DNA of 64,000 nucleotides from Gordonia crocea (GTDB lineage: Bacteria; Actinomycetota; Actinomycetes; Mycobacteriales; Mycobacteriaceae): positions 682,001 through 746,000 of the forward strand of contig NZ_BJOU01000001.1 in NCBI RefSeq assembly GCF_009932435.1. The letters are read 5' to 3'. Shown in pieces: positions 29,722 through 38,828 of the stretch. Made by a program: the position numbers and the translations under genes. The first letter of the stretch is position 1; every line of letters begins with the position of its first letter. A model generated the notes under the pieces. That model was not told the DNA's origin. It was given only the letters and a program-made list of their open reading frames with translations, and searched no databases.

Positions 29722-30822
29722 ATGCTCGACGTATCCGGCGCCGGCGAAAGCCTGCGCAACCTCTGGTCCCTGACCCTCGGCGACGGCATTGCGCCGCGCC
29801 ACAGCACCGAGCACGTCGTCGTCGCCACCGGGGGGCATCGCACGGTCCGCCGCTATGCCGACGACGAGCAGGTGCGCGCCGCGCGGGCGGCCGGCCGTGC
29901 GCCGGTCCTGTTGGTCCCGCCGATCGCCGCCCCGGCCAGTTGCTACGACCTGTCTCCCGAACATTCGGTGGTCGCCCACCTGCGCGACACCGGGCGCGTG
30001 CCCTACGTCGTCGATTTCGGCACCATCTCCCGCGCCGACCGCGGGATGGGGTTCCCCGACTTCATCGCCGACATCATCCCGTCGGCGATCGACACCGCGC
30101 TCGCCGACTACGACGACGAGGGTGGACAGGTCGACCTCTACGGGTGGAGCCTCGGCGGAACGCTGTCGTTGTTGACCGCGGCGGCGGCCGAGGACCGGTC
30201 GATCCGCAGTGTCGTCACCGTCGCCACACCCCTGGATTACAACCGCCTGCCGGGCTATCCGCTGGCGCGCACCTTGGCCAAGCCCACCGGCGGCGCCGGC
30301 ACCACGGCGCTGCTGCGGTTGCTCGGCGGGATCCCGGCACCGCTGGTCCAGGTCGCCTACCGCGCGACGTCGTGGGACCGCGAACTCAAGAAGCCGTGGT
30401 TCGTGGCGACGCATTTGGCCGAGACCGAGACCCTCAAACGCATGGAGGCGATCGACCGGTTCCAGCGCGATTTCCCCGGCTATCCGGGCCGCCTGGTGGA
30501 GCAGATGTGGATCACCATCATCCTGCGCGACCAGTTGGCCGCCGGCGTGCTCGACTTCGACGGCCTCACCGTGGATCTGCACGGCATCGACGTGCCGGTG
30601 CAACTCTTCGGCAGCCACCGCGACGCGCTGTGCAGTTGGGGGGCCGCCCACCACGGGGTGGAGTTGCTGAGCGGTTCGCCGCTCGTCAAGTTCACGACCG
30701 TCGAGTCCAGCCATCTCGGCCTGCTCGCCGGCCCGGACGCCGTGGCGCACACCTGGCCGACGGTCGACGATTTCCTCAACTCGGTCGACGGCCTCGTCGA
30801 CGCGCGGTCGTCGCGCGTCTGA
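29722..30822 (+). CDS. Alpha/beta hydrolase related to class III PHA synthases
   Basis: A 366-residue alpha/beta-hydrolase. VLLVPPIAAPASCYDLSP, the elbow YGWSLGGTLSL at about residue 147, and the long lid region with SWDRELKKPW resemble PhaC-like proteins. The nucleophile is Ser rather than the Cys of true PHA synthases, so an esterase or lipid hydrolase is more likely than polymer synthesis. The acid is expected in GSHRDALCSW and the histidine in VESSHLGLLAG. The role is unknown. It ends 42 bases before the promoter of the SRPBCC gene. Confidence 0.7.
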   Translation: MLDVSGAGESLRNLWSLTLGDGIAPRHSTEHVVVATGGHRTVRRYADDEQVRAARAAGRAPVLLVPPIAAPASCYDLSPEHSVVAHLRDTGRVPYVVDFGTISRADRGMGFPDFIADIIPSAIDTALADYDDEGGQVDLYGWSLGGTLSLLTAAAAEDRSIRSVVTVATPLDYNRLPGYPLARTLAKPTGGAGTTALLRLLGGIPAPLVQVAYRATSWDRELKKPWFVATHLAETETLKRMEAIDRFQRDFPGYPGRLVEQMWITIILRDQLAAGVLDFDGLTVDLHGIDVPVQLFGSHRDALCSWGAAHHGVELLSGSPLVKFTTVESSHLGLLAGPDAVAHTWPTVDDFLNSVDGLVDARSSRV

Positions 30823-30864
30823 GCTGCGGCGACTTTCCGGAAAGCCTATGCGAATCGCCGCGCA

Positions 30865-30894
30865 TTAGTTAGAGTGACGCATCACTACTATTAA
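30865..30894 (+). promoter_or_regulatory. Promoter with TetR-type operator AGTGA-CGCA-TCACT
   Basis: TTAGTT (30865-30870) and TATTAA (30889-30894) form a -35/-10 pair with an 18-base spacer. The spacer contains a perfect palindrome, AGTGACGCATCACT (30873-30886). The same TTAGTT and the same CGCA centre occur in the operator-promoter of the monooxygenase gene at 50602, but the half-site is AGTGA rather than ACTGA. Confidence 0.5.
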
Positions 30895-30909
30895 TTGGGG
30901 GGTTTCACC

Positions 30910-31461
30910 ATGTGGATCTACATCGCCGTCGCCATCGTTGCCATCGCGCTTCTTGCCGGTGCGGGGGTCCTGCTGTTGAAGGTGCTGGCGTCAGGGAAGG
31001 TCGGTCCGAATCGATTCGCGCTAACCGCGCCGACTGACGCGCGCCGATTTCTTGACCGCGGGGCGGCGTGGGCGGTCACCGCGGAGGTCGAGGTTCCGCG
31101 GAACGTTTCCGTCGCGTGGAAGCAGGCGCTCAACGGTCCGTTGATCGGGTTGGCTCCGCTGTACTCGGGGCCGAGCGTCGACGGCGCGACGCGGACATAT
31201 CGCGGCGTGGTGGCAATGACGACATCGGTCGTGGATATTGTGGGCAATCAGACGATGGTGGCCGTGGGGACCGGGGTTTCGGTCCCGTTTGTCGTCAAAC
31301 ACATTGCCGAGGAAGTGGTGGTGACCGCGCGGGGTGCCGACACTTCGGTGGTCGCCTACACGGTCGCCGTCCACCCCCGGTTCATCGGCTTCCTGCCGCT
31401 GCGTTGGACTGCCGTGTTCGTGCGGCCGTTCCTCGCTTTTGCGCTGCGGCGAGCATTCTGA
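30910..31461 (+). CDS. Membrane-anchored SRPBCC-fold protein
   Basis: A 183-residue protein with an N-terminal span (IYIAVAIVAIALLAGAGVLL) followed by a domain of about 140 residues. Its end, PRFIGFLPLRWTAVFVRPFLAFALRR, closely resembles the end of the SRPBCC protein encoded at 48416-48979 (RFLGRLPLRWTAPLFQ). I infer a START/polyketide-cyclase-like fold that binds a hydrophobic ligand at the membrane. The ATG at 30910 follows GGGGGG. The promoter carries a TetR-type operator. Confidence 0.55.
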   Translation: MWIYIAVAIVAIALLAGAGVLLLKVLASGKVGPNRFALTAPTDARRFLDRGAAWAVTAEVEVPRNVSVAWKQALNGPLIGLAPLYSGPSVDGATRTYRGVVAMTTSVVDIVGNQTMVAVGTGVSVPFVVKHIAEEVVVTARGADTSVVAYTVAVHPRFIGFLPLRWTAVFVRPFLAFALRRAF

Positions 31462-31525
31462 ACAGCGAAAGCTGACTCCGGTGCGGACCGTACGATAGGG
31501 GTCGATTCCGACGAAGGGGTGCCGA

Positions 31526-32908
31526 GTGGCGAAGGACGAGCCAATATCCCGACCGACGCGCGGACGAGTTCGGCGAGGGTCCAAGGTGACTGGCGTCGTT
31601 GCCCGGCAGGCCGGTCGGGGAATGGTCAATGCGGCGATGGCGCCACTGCGGGGCCCAGAGAAAGCTGCGGCGGCCCGTGATGCGGCCCTTCTCAAGCTCG
31701 CCGACGATATCGCGATCACGGCCGGCGGGATGCGCGGCGCGGCACACAAACTCGGCCAAGTGATCGGTGTCGTCGGCCTGGGGATCGGGAACCCCGAGAC
31801 CCGGGCCGAGTTCTCCCGGCGCCTCTCGCCGTTGTTCGATTCTGCGCCACGGTGGGACGACGACATCATGCGGGCGGCGTTGCGGCGCTCGCTGGGGGAC
31901 CGGTACGGCCGGATCATCGAACTCGACGGTCCCGTCGCGGCAGCATCGATCGGCCAGGTCTATCGCGGCGTGCTGAGCGATGGGCGAGTCGTTGCGATCA
32001 AGGTCAAGTACCCCGACGTCGACCGCATGGTCCGTGCGGACCTGAAGAATCTGCGCATGTTGGTGCGCGCCGTTGGTCGCCAGATGCCGGCGGCCAACGC
32101 CGAGAGGATCGTCGCGGAGGTGATCCGGCAGATCTCCCGGGAACTGGACTTTGCCGGTGAAATGGCCGATCAGCGCAAGTTTGCCCAGCGTTACGGCGGC
32201 CATCCGGCATTCGTCGTCCCCGACGTCGTCGATGAGTTGTGTACCGATGAGGTCCTGGTTTCAGAGTGGCTCGAGGCCGCGTCATTCGACGAGGCGTGCG
32301 GATTCGACCAGGGGCGGCGGGACCGTATCGGCGAAATCGTCTACCGCTTCTACTGCGGCGAGATGTATCGGACGGGGAGCTTCGTCGCCGATCCGCATCC
32401 GGGCAATGTTCTTGTCCTCCCCGACGGGCGGGTCGGGTTCGTCGACTATGGCCTCTGTATCGAGTTGAGTATCGGGGAGTTGGCGCTGGAGCGGAGCGTG
32501 TTTGTCGCGCTGCTCCAAGGGGACATCGACACCGCCTATCGCTTGGCCCGGGAGACCGGATTCATCGTCGACGAGGGTCGCAGCTCGGCGGCGGAGTTCG
32601 CCTCCTATGTCGACGACGTGGTGGGGTGGCACCTGCGTGGCGAGGAGCGTCGAATCGACGGTGATCTGGCGTCGAAGTCGGCTGCGGCCGCCCTGCTGTT
32701 GCGGGGCGACCATGCCAACGCGATGGCCGGTCAGGCGCTGATCGAAGCGCATGCTTTCGGCCGGCGGAACGAACTGGCGACCTGTGCGCTACTCGGCCGT
32801 CTGGAGGCTACCGCGCCGTGGTCGGCGCTCGCCCGCGAGGCCTTGGGGACGGCCGGTCCGGCGACGGCCCTCGGCGAGGAAATAGCCGCCTGGCTGCGGA
32901 AGCAATAG
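31526..32908 (+). CDS. ABC1/AarF (UbiB-like) atypical kinase
   Basis: A 460-residue protein-kinase-like protein of the ABC1 family. KLGQ near residue 74 is the family KxGQ motif, AAASIGQVYRG replaces the glycine loop, AIKVKYPDV holds the lysine, DPHPGNVLVL is the catalytic loop and GFVDYG the metal-binding motif. Relatives support quinone or lipid metabolism, probably by ATP-dependent extraction of lipids from membranes. The start is GTG at 31526 with GAAGGGG upstream. Its location before the mce operon suggests lipid handling, by inference only. Confidence 0.85.
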   Translation: MAKDEPISRPTRGRVRRGSKVTGVVARQAGRGMVNAAMAPLRGPEKAAAARDAALLKLADDIAITAGGMRGAAHKLGQVIGVVGLGIGNPETRAEFSRRLSPLFDSAPRWDDDIMRAALRRSLGDRYGRIIELDGPVAAASIGQVYRGVLSDGRVVAIKVKYPDVDRMVRADLKNLRMLVRAVGRQMPAANAERIVAEVIRQISRELDFAGEMADQRKFAQRYGGHPAFVVPDVVDELCTDEVLVSEWLEAASFDEACGFDQGRRDRIGEIVYRFYCGEMYRTGSFVADPHPGNVLVLPDGRVGFVDYGLCIELSIGELALERSVFVALLQGDIDTAYRLARETGFIVDEGRSSAAEFASYVDDVVGWHLRGEERRIDGDLASKSAAAALLLRGDHANAMAGQALIEAHAFGRRNELATCALLGRLEATAPWSALAREALGTAGPATALGEEIAAWLRKQ

Positions 32909-32960
32909 TCCCGGCGCGACCGTCGCGCCGTTCCTTGTCGGCGTTAGTTTGCATTTAACA

Positions 32961-32976
32961 GACTGAGGTGTCAGTC
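32961..32976. promoter_or_regulatory. TetR-type operator 1, upstream of the esterase-mce operon
   Basis: GACTGA-GGTG-TCAGTC is a perfect palindrome that extends by one A-T pair on each side (32960-32977). TTAACA lies just before it and TATATAGT just after (32981-32988), so the operator sits in the promoter of the operon that starts at 33016. Sites of the same form occur at 42665, 50602 and 50695. Confidence 0.7.
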
Positions 32977-33015
32977 TTGCTATATAGTGTGATCCGGGTA
33001 ACCAAAGGAGAACCG

Positions 33016-34038
33016 ATGACCGTGTCAGGCCGCGCGCCGGTGGCGCCACCTCGAGCCGTCGCCTACGAGGCGCACACCAGCGCTTTCGGGCGGCTGGCCG
33101 CGATGGGCAGTCGAGCCTTCGTCAAACCGGTGATTGGACTGTGGGCGCGCCTACCGAGGCTTCCGTGGCCCTACCGGCTTCTCGATCAACTCGCAGTACT
33201 CCTTCCCGCCGTGCGCGGAACCGTGCGCCACAGGGTGGACCTGCGCCACTGCCGGGCCGAGGCCATGGCCCCCGCGGGTTCCACTGCGCCGGTCGAAGCG
33301 GGCGCGATCCTCTACCTTCACGGCGGGGCCTTCGTCGTCGGCGGCATTCGTAGCCATCGACGGTTGGTCTCGAGACTCGTCCGTCTCACCGGGATCCCGT
33401 CACTTGCCGTGGACTATCGCAAGCTCCCCGCGAACCCGGTGAGCGCGGCGGTCGAGGATGCGATGGACGGATTGCACTACCTGATTGACAGCGGCATCCC
33501 CATCGAATCGATCGCGGTCGTCGGTGATTCGGCCGGCGGGTTCCTGGCAGTGACGGTTGCCGTGGAGGCGCGCCGCCGCGGTCTCGGCCAGGTTGCGGGT
33601 GTGGGACTCTTCTCGCCGATCATCGACCTGGAGCCGACCAGCAAGCTGGTCGCGATCCAGGCCGACGGCACCGCTCCCGATCCGCTCTTCCCCCGTGCCG
33701 CGCTCGACGCCCTGTGGGGTTTGGTGCAGCGGACGGAGGCAGACGACCAGGCCTGTGAGGCGTTGCGGTCAATCGCGACGGCTGGGCCGGAGGAACTGGG
33801 GACGTTGCCCCCGATTCATGTGCAGGTTGGGAGCGGTGAGCTGTTGCGACCCGATACCGACCGCCTGTTGGCCGCCTGCGCGGCTGGCGGTGGGACCGCG
33901 ACGGTCGAGGTATTCGCCAATCAGATCCACGTCTTTCAGGCGGGCGCGGACGTGATTCCGGAGGCCCGCCGGGCACTGGCGTCCATGGCCGGGCACATCG
34001 TCGTGACGATCAGTAAGGCCGGTGATAAGGCCGCATGA
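33016..34038 (+). CDS. HSL-type esterase, first gene of the mce operon
   Basis: A 340-residue alpha/beta hydrolase. LYLHGGAFVVGG is the oxyanion motif, VVGDSAGGFLAV carries the nucleophile, LRPDTDRL the likely acid and NQIHVFQ the histidine. It is a paralogue of the esterase at 5069. The ATG at 33016 follows AAGGAGAA. Its TGA overlaps the yrbE ATG (ATGA at 34035), so it is coupled to the transporter genes. Together with the downstream monooxygenases it could hydrolyse esters that are imported or made by Baeyer-Villiger oxidation. Confidence 0.85.
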   Translation: MTVSGRAPVAPPRAVAYEAHTSAFGRLAAMGSRAFVKPVIGLWARLPRLPWPYRLLDQLAVLLPAVRGTVRHRVDLRHCRAEAMAPAGSTAPVEAGAILYLHGGAFVVGGIRSHRRLVSRLVRLTGIPSLAVDYRKLPANPVSAAVEDAMDGLHYLIDSGIPIESIAVVGDSAGGFLAVTVAVEARRRGLGQVAGVGLFSPIIDLEPTSKLVAIQADGTAPDPLFPRAALDALWGLVQRTEADDQACEALRSIATAGPEELGTLPPIHVQVGSGELLRPDTDRLLAACAAGGGTATVEVFANQIHVFQAGADVIPEARRALASMAGHIVVTISKAGDKAA

Positions 34039-34862
34039 CGACCATGGGGGTGATGCTCGAGCGAGCCGACGGCTATGTGCGCCGTGTCGTGTTCGACTCG
34101 ATGGCGACGTTCGGCCGCTCGATCCAACTGGCGGTGGCGGTCGCCGTCTTCGGTGCCATCGACGTGCTCCGGGGCCGGTTCCCCTACCGTGATTTCCTCT
34201 CCCAGACGTGGTTCATCATCACCGTGACCGCGGTGCCGACCGTCCTGGTCTCGGTCCCCTTCGGGGTGATCGTCTCCGCTCAGGTGGGCAGTCTCACCCA
34301 ACAAGTCGGCGCCACCTCGGTCTCTGGCGCGGCCGGTGGACTCGGAATCATTCAACAAGGCGCCCCGATGGTCTCTGCTCTACTCCTCGGCGGGGCGGCG
34401 GGCGCGGCGGTTGCTTCCGATCTGGGGGCGAGGGTCCTGCGCGAAGAAGTAGATGCACTCCGCGCGATGGGCATCGATCCGATCCGTCGTCTCGTGGTGC
34501 CGCGGATCGCCGCCATGGTCGTGGTCGCGCCGCTGATCTGCTTCCTGACGATCATCATGGGTTTGTCCACCGGCTTCGGCATCGCCGTCGTCGTCCAGGA
34601 TGTTGCGCCCGGTTCCTACGTGTCGTCTTTCGCGGCCTTCACCAGCTTCGCCGACATCGGGATAGCGGTCGCCAAGTCGATCCTGTTCGCCTTGGTCGTC
34701 GCGGTGGTCGCGTGTCAACGCGGCATGGAAACCAAGCATGGCGCCATCGCCGTGGCGAACTCTGTCAATGCCGCGGTAGTGATCGGCGTCGTGGCCGCAT
34801 TCGCGTTGAACCTCGCGATCACGCAGTTGACCACTATGTTCTTCCCCCAACGGATTTTGTGA
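34035..34862 (+). CDS. yrbEA: Mce transporter permease YrbEA (MlaE family)
   Basis: A 275-residue MlaE-type permease with five or six membrane spans. VPTVLVSVPFGVIVSAQVG, GAAGAAVASDLGARVLREEVDALRAMGIDP (cytoplasmic coupling helix) and VVPRIAAMVVVAPLICF are characteristic. It pairs with YrbEB to form the membrane core of the Mce lipid importer. An MceG-type ATPase is needed but is not encoded in the window. Confidence 0.93.
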   Translation: MTTMGVMLERADGYVRRVVFDSMATFGRSIQLAVAVAVFGAIDVLRGRFPYRDFLSQTWFIITVTAVPTVLVSVPFGVIVSAQVGSLTQQVGATSVSGAAGGLGIIQQGAPMVSALLLGGAAGAAVASDLGARVLREEVDALRAMGIDPIRRLVVPRIAAMVVVAPLICFLTIIMGLSTGFGIAVVVQDVAPGSYVSSFAAFTSFADIGIAVAKSILFALVVAVVACQRGMETKHGAIAVANSVNAAVVIGVVAAFALNLAITQLTTMFFPQRIL

Positions 34863-34872
34863 GGCCGGTGAG

Positions 34873-35730
34873 ATGACACCGTCAAACTACCGGACGCGCG
34901 GCCTGCAGGCTGCCGCGCCGATCGTGGCGGGCCCGTCCACGGCACTCGCCATGATCGGCCACCAGTTGTACTTCGTCGCTGCCGCACTCCGTGCGGTCCC
35001 GGTTGCACTCGCCCGCTACCAGGCGCAGATCCTGGGTCACATCGGATCGATCACGTTCGGCAACGGGTCGATCATCGTCGGCGGCGGCATGCTCGGCGTC
35101 CTCGTCGTACTGGGCGCGGCCGTCGGGGGAACGGTCGGGATTCAGGGGTTCGCCCTTCTCGACATGGTGAATATGGGGCCGTTGACCGGCTTCGTCTCCG
35201 GCTACGCGACCACGCGCGAATTGGGCCCGATGATTGTCGCCGTCGGATTCGCCGCACAGGTCGGTTGTCGAATCACCGCCGAGGTCGGCGCGATGCGCAT
35301 CTCGGAGGAGATTGACGCGTTGGAGGCGACCGCGGTTGCCCCGATGCCGTTCGTCGTCTCATCCCGAATCGTGGCCTCGGTGGTCACGATCATCCCGTTG
35401 CACTTGCTCACACTCTCGGTCGCGTACCTGTCGTGCCGGATCGTGGTCAGCGTCGTCCACGGACAACCGATGGGCACATATGAGCACTACTTCACCGTGT
35501 TCGTCTCGTCCGGCGACCTCGTCTATTCGACTATCAAGGTCGTGGTCTTTGTCGTGGCCATCGTCCTCATCCACAGCTATCAGGGCTTTTACGCCTCTGG
35601 AGGGCCGGAGGGGGTCGGAGTCGCCGCCGGGCGGGCGATTCGCGCCAGCCTTGTCATCGTCGTGTGCTTGGACATGGTGCTGACCCTGCTTATCTGGGGT
35701 TTCGACTCCGGCGTGAGGATCTCGGGGTAG
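34873..35730 (+). CDS. yrbEB: Mce transporter permease YrbEB (MlaE family)
   Basis: A 285-residue MlaE-type permease. GMLGVLVVLGAAVGGTVGIQ, ATTRELGPMIVAVGFAAQVG, EVGAMRISEEIDALEATAVAP and VSSRIVASVVTIIPLHLL match the family. It starts 10 bases after yrbEA and ends 4 bases before mceA. It forms a heterodimer with YrbEA. Confidence 0.93.
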   Translation: MTPSNYRTRGLQAAAPIVAGPSTALAMIGHQLYFVAAALRAVPVALARYQAQILGHIGSITFGNGSIIVGGGMLGVLVVLGAAVGGTVGIQGFALLDMVNMGPLTGFVSGYATTRELGPMIVAVGFAAQVGCRITAEVGAMRISEEIDALEATAVAPMPFVVSSRIVASVVTIIPLHLLTLSVAYLSCRIVVSVVHGQPMGTYEHYFTVFVSSGDLVYSTIKVVVFVVAIVLIHSYQGFYASGGPEGVGVAAGRAIRASLVIVVCLDMVLTLLIWGFDSGVRISG

Positions 35731-35734
35731 CGAT

Positions 35735-36790
35735 ATGCCGTTGTGGAACGACCCTGCGGGGCGTGAGCCGAAGCCCAGAACATTGCGCATGATGGGGTTG
35801 GCGGTGGTTGTGGCTGTGACCGTCGCCGGTGGAGTGCTGGCGAAATGGAACAGCGGGGCGTTCAGCGACCGCTTCAACCTCACCATTGTTTCCCCGCGCG
35901 TCGGCGACGGTTTGGTTGCCGGTGCCGACGTCAAGTTCCGAGGTTATGTGATCGGCAAGGTGGCCGATCTGCGGGTCGACGGGAACGGTGGTCAACGGAT
36001 CGTCCTCACCATCAGGCCGGACCATGCTCAAGCCCTGACGACCGCGCTGGAACCCGTCTACTCCGCCTCTAACCTCTTCGCCTCAACGGGAATCGAATTG
36101 GTACCGACGGATGAGGTCGGGACGTCACTGGGCAACGACGCGGTCCTGACCATGACGACGACGAGCACCGCGTTGGGGACGATGACGAGTGTCCTCAGCC
36201 GGATTGGCAAGCTCTCTGCCCCGTTGGGTGACCCGGCGGTGTTACGGGCCTTGGGAACCCTTATCGATTCCGCAGATCCCTATCTCGAATTCACGCGAGA
36301 CGTCCTGCCATTGTTGTCCGGCCTCGCCGAGGACCAGAAGACTCCGGTCCGGGAGGTCCTGCGGAACCTCAGCCGGCTAAGCGATGCCATCCGTCCGGCG
36401 GTCGCGCCGACCTTGACCATGATCGACCGTTCGCTCGCCTCGTCGAGCTTCCTCGACGAGCCTGACGGCCTGGAGCGCACCTCGGCTGCTGCCCTGGGAC
36501 TGTCCAAACGGTTGGTGCTGCCGCTCGGTCACATGCTCGGCGGGGCGAATCTCCCGCACTTGCTGAACTGGATCGAAGTCGGTCTGGACTTCGGGCTGCC
36601 CATCGTCGTATCGGTCGGCACCATTCCGCATGCCTATTCCAGGCTGACGGAGTTGATCCGCAACACCGGCGACGCCTTCGTCACCCGTGACGACGGATCG
36701 GTCCGGCTCCTGGTCACAGTCTTGCTGACCAAGGCGCCGCAGTTGAGCACACCGTTGCTGCGGAAAGAAGTGTCGAGGAGGGGGAGATGA
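35735..36790 (+). CDS. mceA: MceA-type MCE-domain protein
   Basis: A 351-residue protein with an N-terminal membrane anchor (about residues 20-36) and an MCE domain (about 44-120) containing PRVGDGLVAGADVKFRGYVIGKVADL. The C-terminal half is helical and builds the periplasmic tunnel with the other five Mce proteins. Its TGA overlaps the mceB ATG. Confidence 0.88.
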   Translation: MPLWNDPAGREPKPRTLRMMGLAVVVAVTVAGGVLAKWNSGAFSDRFNLTIVSPRVGDGLVAGADVKFRGYVIGKVADLRVDGNGGQRIVLTIRPDHAQALTTALEPVYSASNLFASTGIELVPTDEVGTSLGNDAVLTMTTTSTALGTMTSVLSRIGKLSAPLGDPAVLRALGTLIDSADPYLEFTRDVLPLLSGLAEDQKTPVREVLRNLSRLSDAIRPAVAPTLTMIDRSLASSSFLDEPDGLERTSAAALGLSKRLVLPLGHMLGGANLPHLLNWIEVGLDFGLPIVVSVGTIPHAYSRLTELIRNTGDAFVTRDDGSVRLLVTVLLTKAPQLSTPLLRKEVSRRGR

Positions 36791-37791
36791 GAAGCGCTCG
36801 GCGTTCGCTCGTTTACACAGCGGTCTTCATCGCGGTGATCGCCGCGGCCATGGCGGTGATCGCCCGGACGCTGATCTCGCCGGTCCCGGGGGACAAGATC
36901 AGCTATTCGGCAGTCTTTTCCGACGTTTCGGGGCTTTATGAGGGCGATGCGGTCCGCGTCGCCGGCGTTGCGGTGGGGAAGGTGAGGCAGATCGATCTCG
37001 ATGGCGTGAGCGCGCGGGTCACCTTCACCGTGGTCAGTGACCACCGCCTTGACGACAATGCAGAAGTGGCCGTTCGCTATCAGAACCTGGTCGGTCAGCG
37101 GTATCTCGAGATCCTTCGCCGCGACGGGTCCCACGGTCCGCAATCGCCCGGTTCGGTCATCCCGAGTAGTCGGACGGTTCCCTCGTTCGACGTGACTGGG
37201 CTCTTCAACGGGATGGCCCCATTGATCGGGGCGATCGACCCGGCGGAGATCAATAGGCTGTCTGAGTCGATGGTCGCGGTCTTGCAGGGTGATCCCCGCG
37301 GAGTCGCGCCGGCGTTGGCCGCAATGCAGCGGATCAGCGGACTCGTCGCCAGGCGCGATGTCGTACTGATCACGATGGTAGACAACCTCAACGATCTGGC
37401 CGCCCAAATCGGCGGCCGGTCGGGGCAGGTGGCCAAGCTCGTCGACGGGCTCAACGCGACAATCCTTCGGTTCAACGACCGGATTCGCACTGTTCAGCAG
37501 TCACTTGACTACGGCGATCGGGTGCTCATGCCATTCGTCGACCTGCTCGAGATGATGCAGGGCAGCTACGACGAGAACTATGGGCCCCTCGATTCCTTAC
37601 TCAACCGGGTCATTCCGTTTACACCCCAGATCGTCGATGTGTTGTCGGCGATTCCAGGCGTGTTGTCGGCGATCAATGAGGGATCGCGTGCATTCGTCAG
37701 CGCGACGTACTCATGTGTCAATGGGCGGCTGGATCTTCCGGTCGTCACCAAAGCCCTCGTCGGGGGACGTGAAGTGGTGGTGTGTCGGTGA
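36787..37791 (+). CDS. mceB: MceB-type MCE-domain protein
   Basis: A 334-residue protein with an anchor at about 8-28, then an MCE domain with SDVSGLYEGDAVRVAGVAVGKV and YQNLVGQRYLEILR. A long helical part follows, ending in a cysteine-containing tail (CVNGRL ... VVCR). It is one of six subunits of the substrate channel. Overlapping start and stop codons on both sides indicate coupling. Confidence 0.9.
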   Translation: MRSARRSLVYTAVFIAVIAAAMAVIARTLISPVPGDKISYSAVFSDVSGLYEGDAVRVAGVAVGKVRQIDLDGVSARVTFTVVSDHRLDDNAEVAVRYQNLVGQRYLEILRRDGSHGPQSPGSVIPSSRTVPSFDVTGLFNGMAPLIGAIDPAEINRLSESMVAVLQGDPRGVAPALAAMQRISGLVARRDVVLITMVDNLNDLAAQIGGRSGQVAKLVDGLNATILRFNDRIRTVQQSLDYGDRVLMPFVDLLEMMQGSYDENYGPLDSLLNRVIPFTPQIVDVLSAIPGVLSAINEGSRAFVSATYSCVNGRLDLPVVTKALVGGREVVVCR

Positions 37792-38828
37792 AGCAGTTCA
37801 GATGGTTGGCGGCTCACGTCGCGGAGCTCCTCGGACAGGGTCGAAACCGAGGGCAGTCGATGATTCGAGCCAACCAACTCGTCATGGGCGGGATTGCGAT
37901 CGGCATCGTGGTGGTGGTGGCAGCCGCATTGGGAGTGCTGTACCTGCGGCCCATCGGATACGCCCGCTACGAGGCCGATTTGACCAATGCCTCCGGCGTC
38001 CGGCCGGGTGACCAGGTGCGTGTCGCAGGGATCCTCGTCGGCAAAGTCGATTCGTTGTCGCTCAACGGGAATCGGGTGCGGATGCGCTTCGCGGTGAAAG
38101 ACGGCGTGCGGCTCGGTCGCGATACCGGTATGGAGATCAAGCTCCTGACGCCGGTCGGTGGTCGATACATTCAATTGCAGCCCAGGGGGGCGGAACCGTT
38201 GGGGCGGCACGTCATCGCTTCGGACCGGGTGGCGGGCACCTATGACCTCGTCTCCCTGATCGAGATGGCGACGCCGAAGGCGGCCGAGCTCGACGGCGCG
38301 AAGATGCGATCACTGATTGAAACCATCGAGGAGGGGATGTCGGGTGCGCCGACGGCGATCGGCGACATCCTCGGTTCTACCTCGCAGTTGGCGTCGCGGC
38401 TGTCCTCGCGGTCCGACCAATTGGGGCAAGCGCTGCGGGTATCCGACGAATACGTGCGAGCCACGGCCGACGACCGGCAGGTCCTGTTCACCCTGGTCAA
38501 GAATCTCGGCAAGATCGGGGTTGAGCTCGGGGTGCGCCATCAACAGGTTCGGCGCGTGTTCAATTTGTTGACCAGGCTGTTCCTCTTCCTCGAGCGACCT
38601 ATTCTCGCCTACGCGCAGGCCGTCGAACCCTCGGTCGATTCGGTTCTGCAGATGTTGGAGCGACTCGAAGCCAAAGTGAACGGTATGGGCCGGGCCGTCG
38701 CGCAGGTCGATCAGGCGTTGGCCGTCGTGAAGCGCATGGTGGGCGACGACGGCATCGCGATCGACCAGTCGCACCGGGTCGTCACCGGAATCCGTATCTG
38801 TGTGCCGTCACCGGATCGGCGGTGTTGA
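37788..38828 (+). CDS. mceC: MceC-type MCE-domain protein
   Basis: A 346-residue protein with a membrane anchor at about 30-50 (MGGIAIGIVVVVAAALGVLYL) and an MCE domain with NASGVRPGDQVRVAGILVGKVDSL and TPVGGRYIQLQPRG. Helical coils and a short C-terminal ICVPSPDRRC follow. I chose the GTG at 37788, which overlaps the mceB stop as GTGA; GTG 37782 is also possible. Confidence 0.88.
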   Translation: MKQFRWLAAHVAELLGQGRNRGQSMIRANQLVMGGIAIGIVVVVAAALGVLYLRPIGYARYEADLTNASGVRPGDQVRVAGILVGKVDSLSLNGNRVRMRFAVKDGVRLGRDTGMEIKLLTPVGGRYIQLQPRGAEPLGRHVIASDRVAGTYDLVSLIEMATPKAAELDGAKMRSLIETIEEGMSGAPTAIGDILGSTSQLASRLSSRSDQLGQALRVSDEYVRATADDRQVLFTLVKNLGKIGVELGVRHQQVRRVFNLLTRLFLFLERPILAYAQAVEPSVDSVLQMLERLEAKVNGMGRAVAQVDQALAVVKRMVGDDGIAIDQSHRVVTGIRICVPSPDRRC

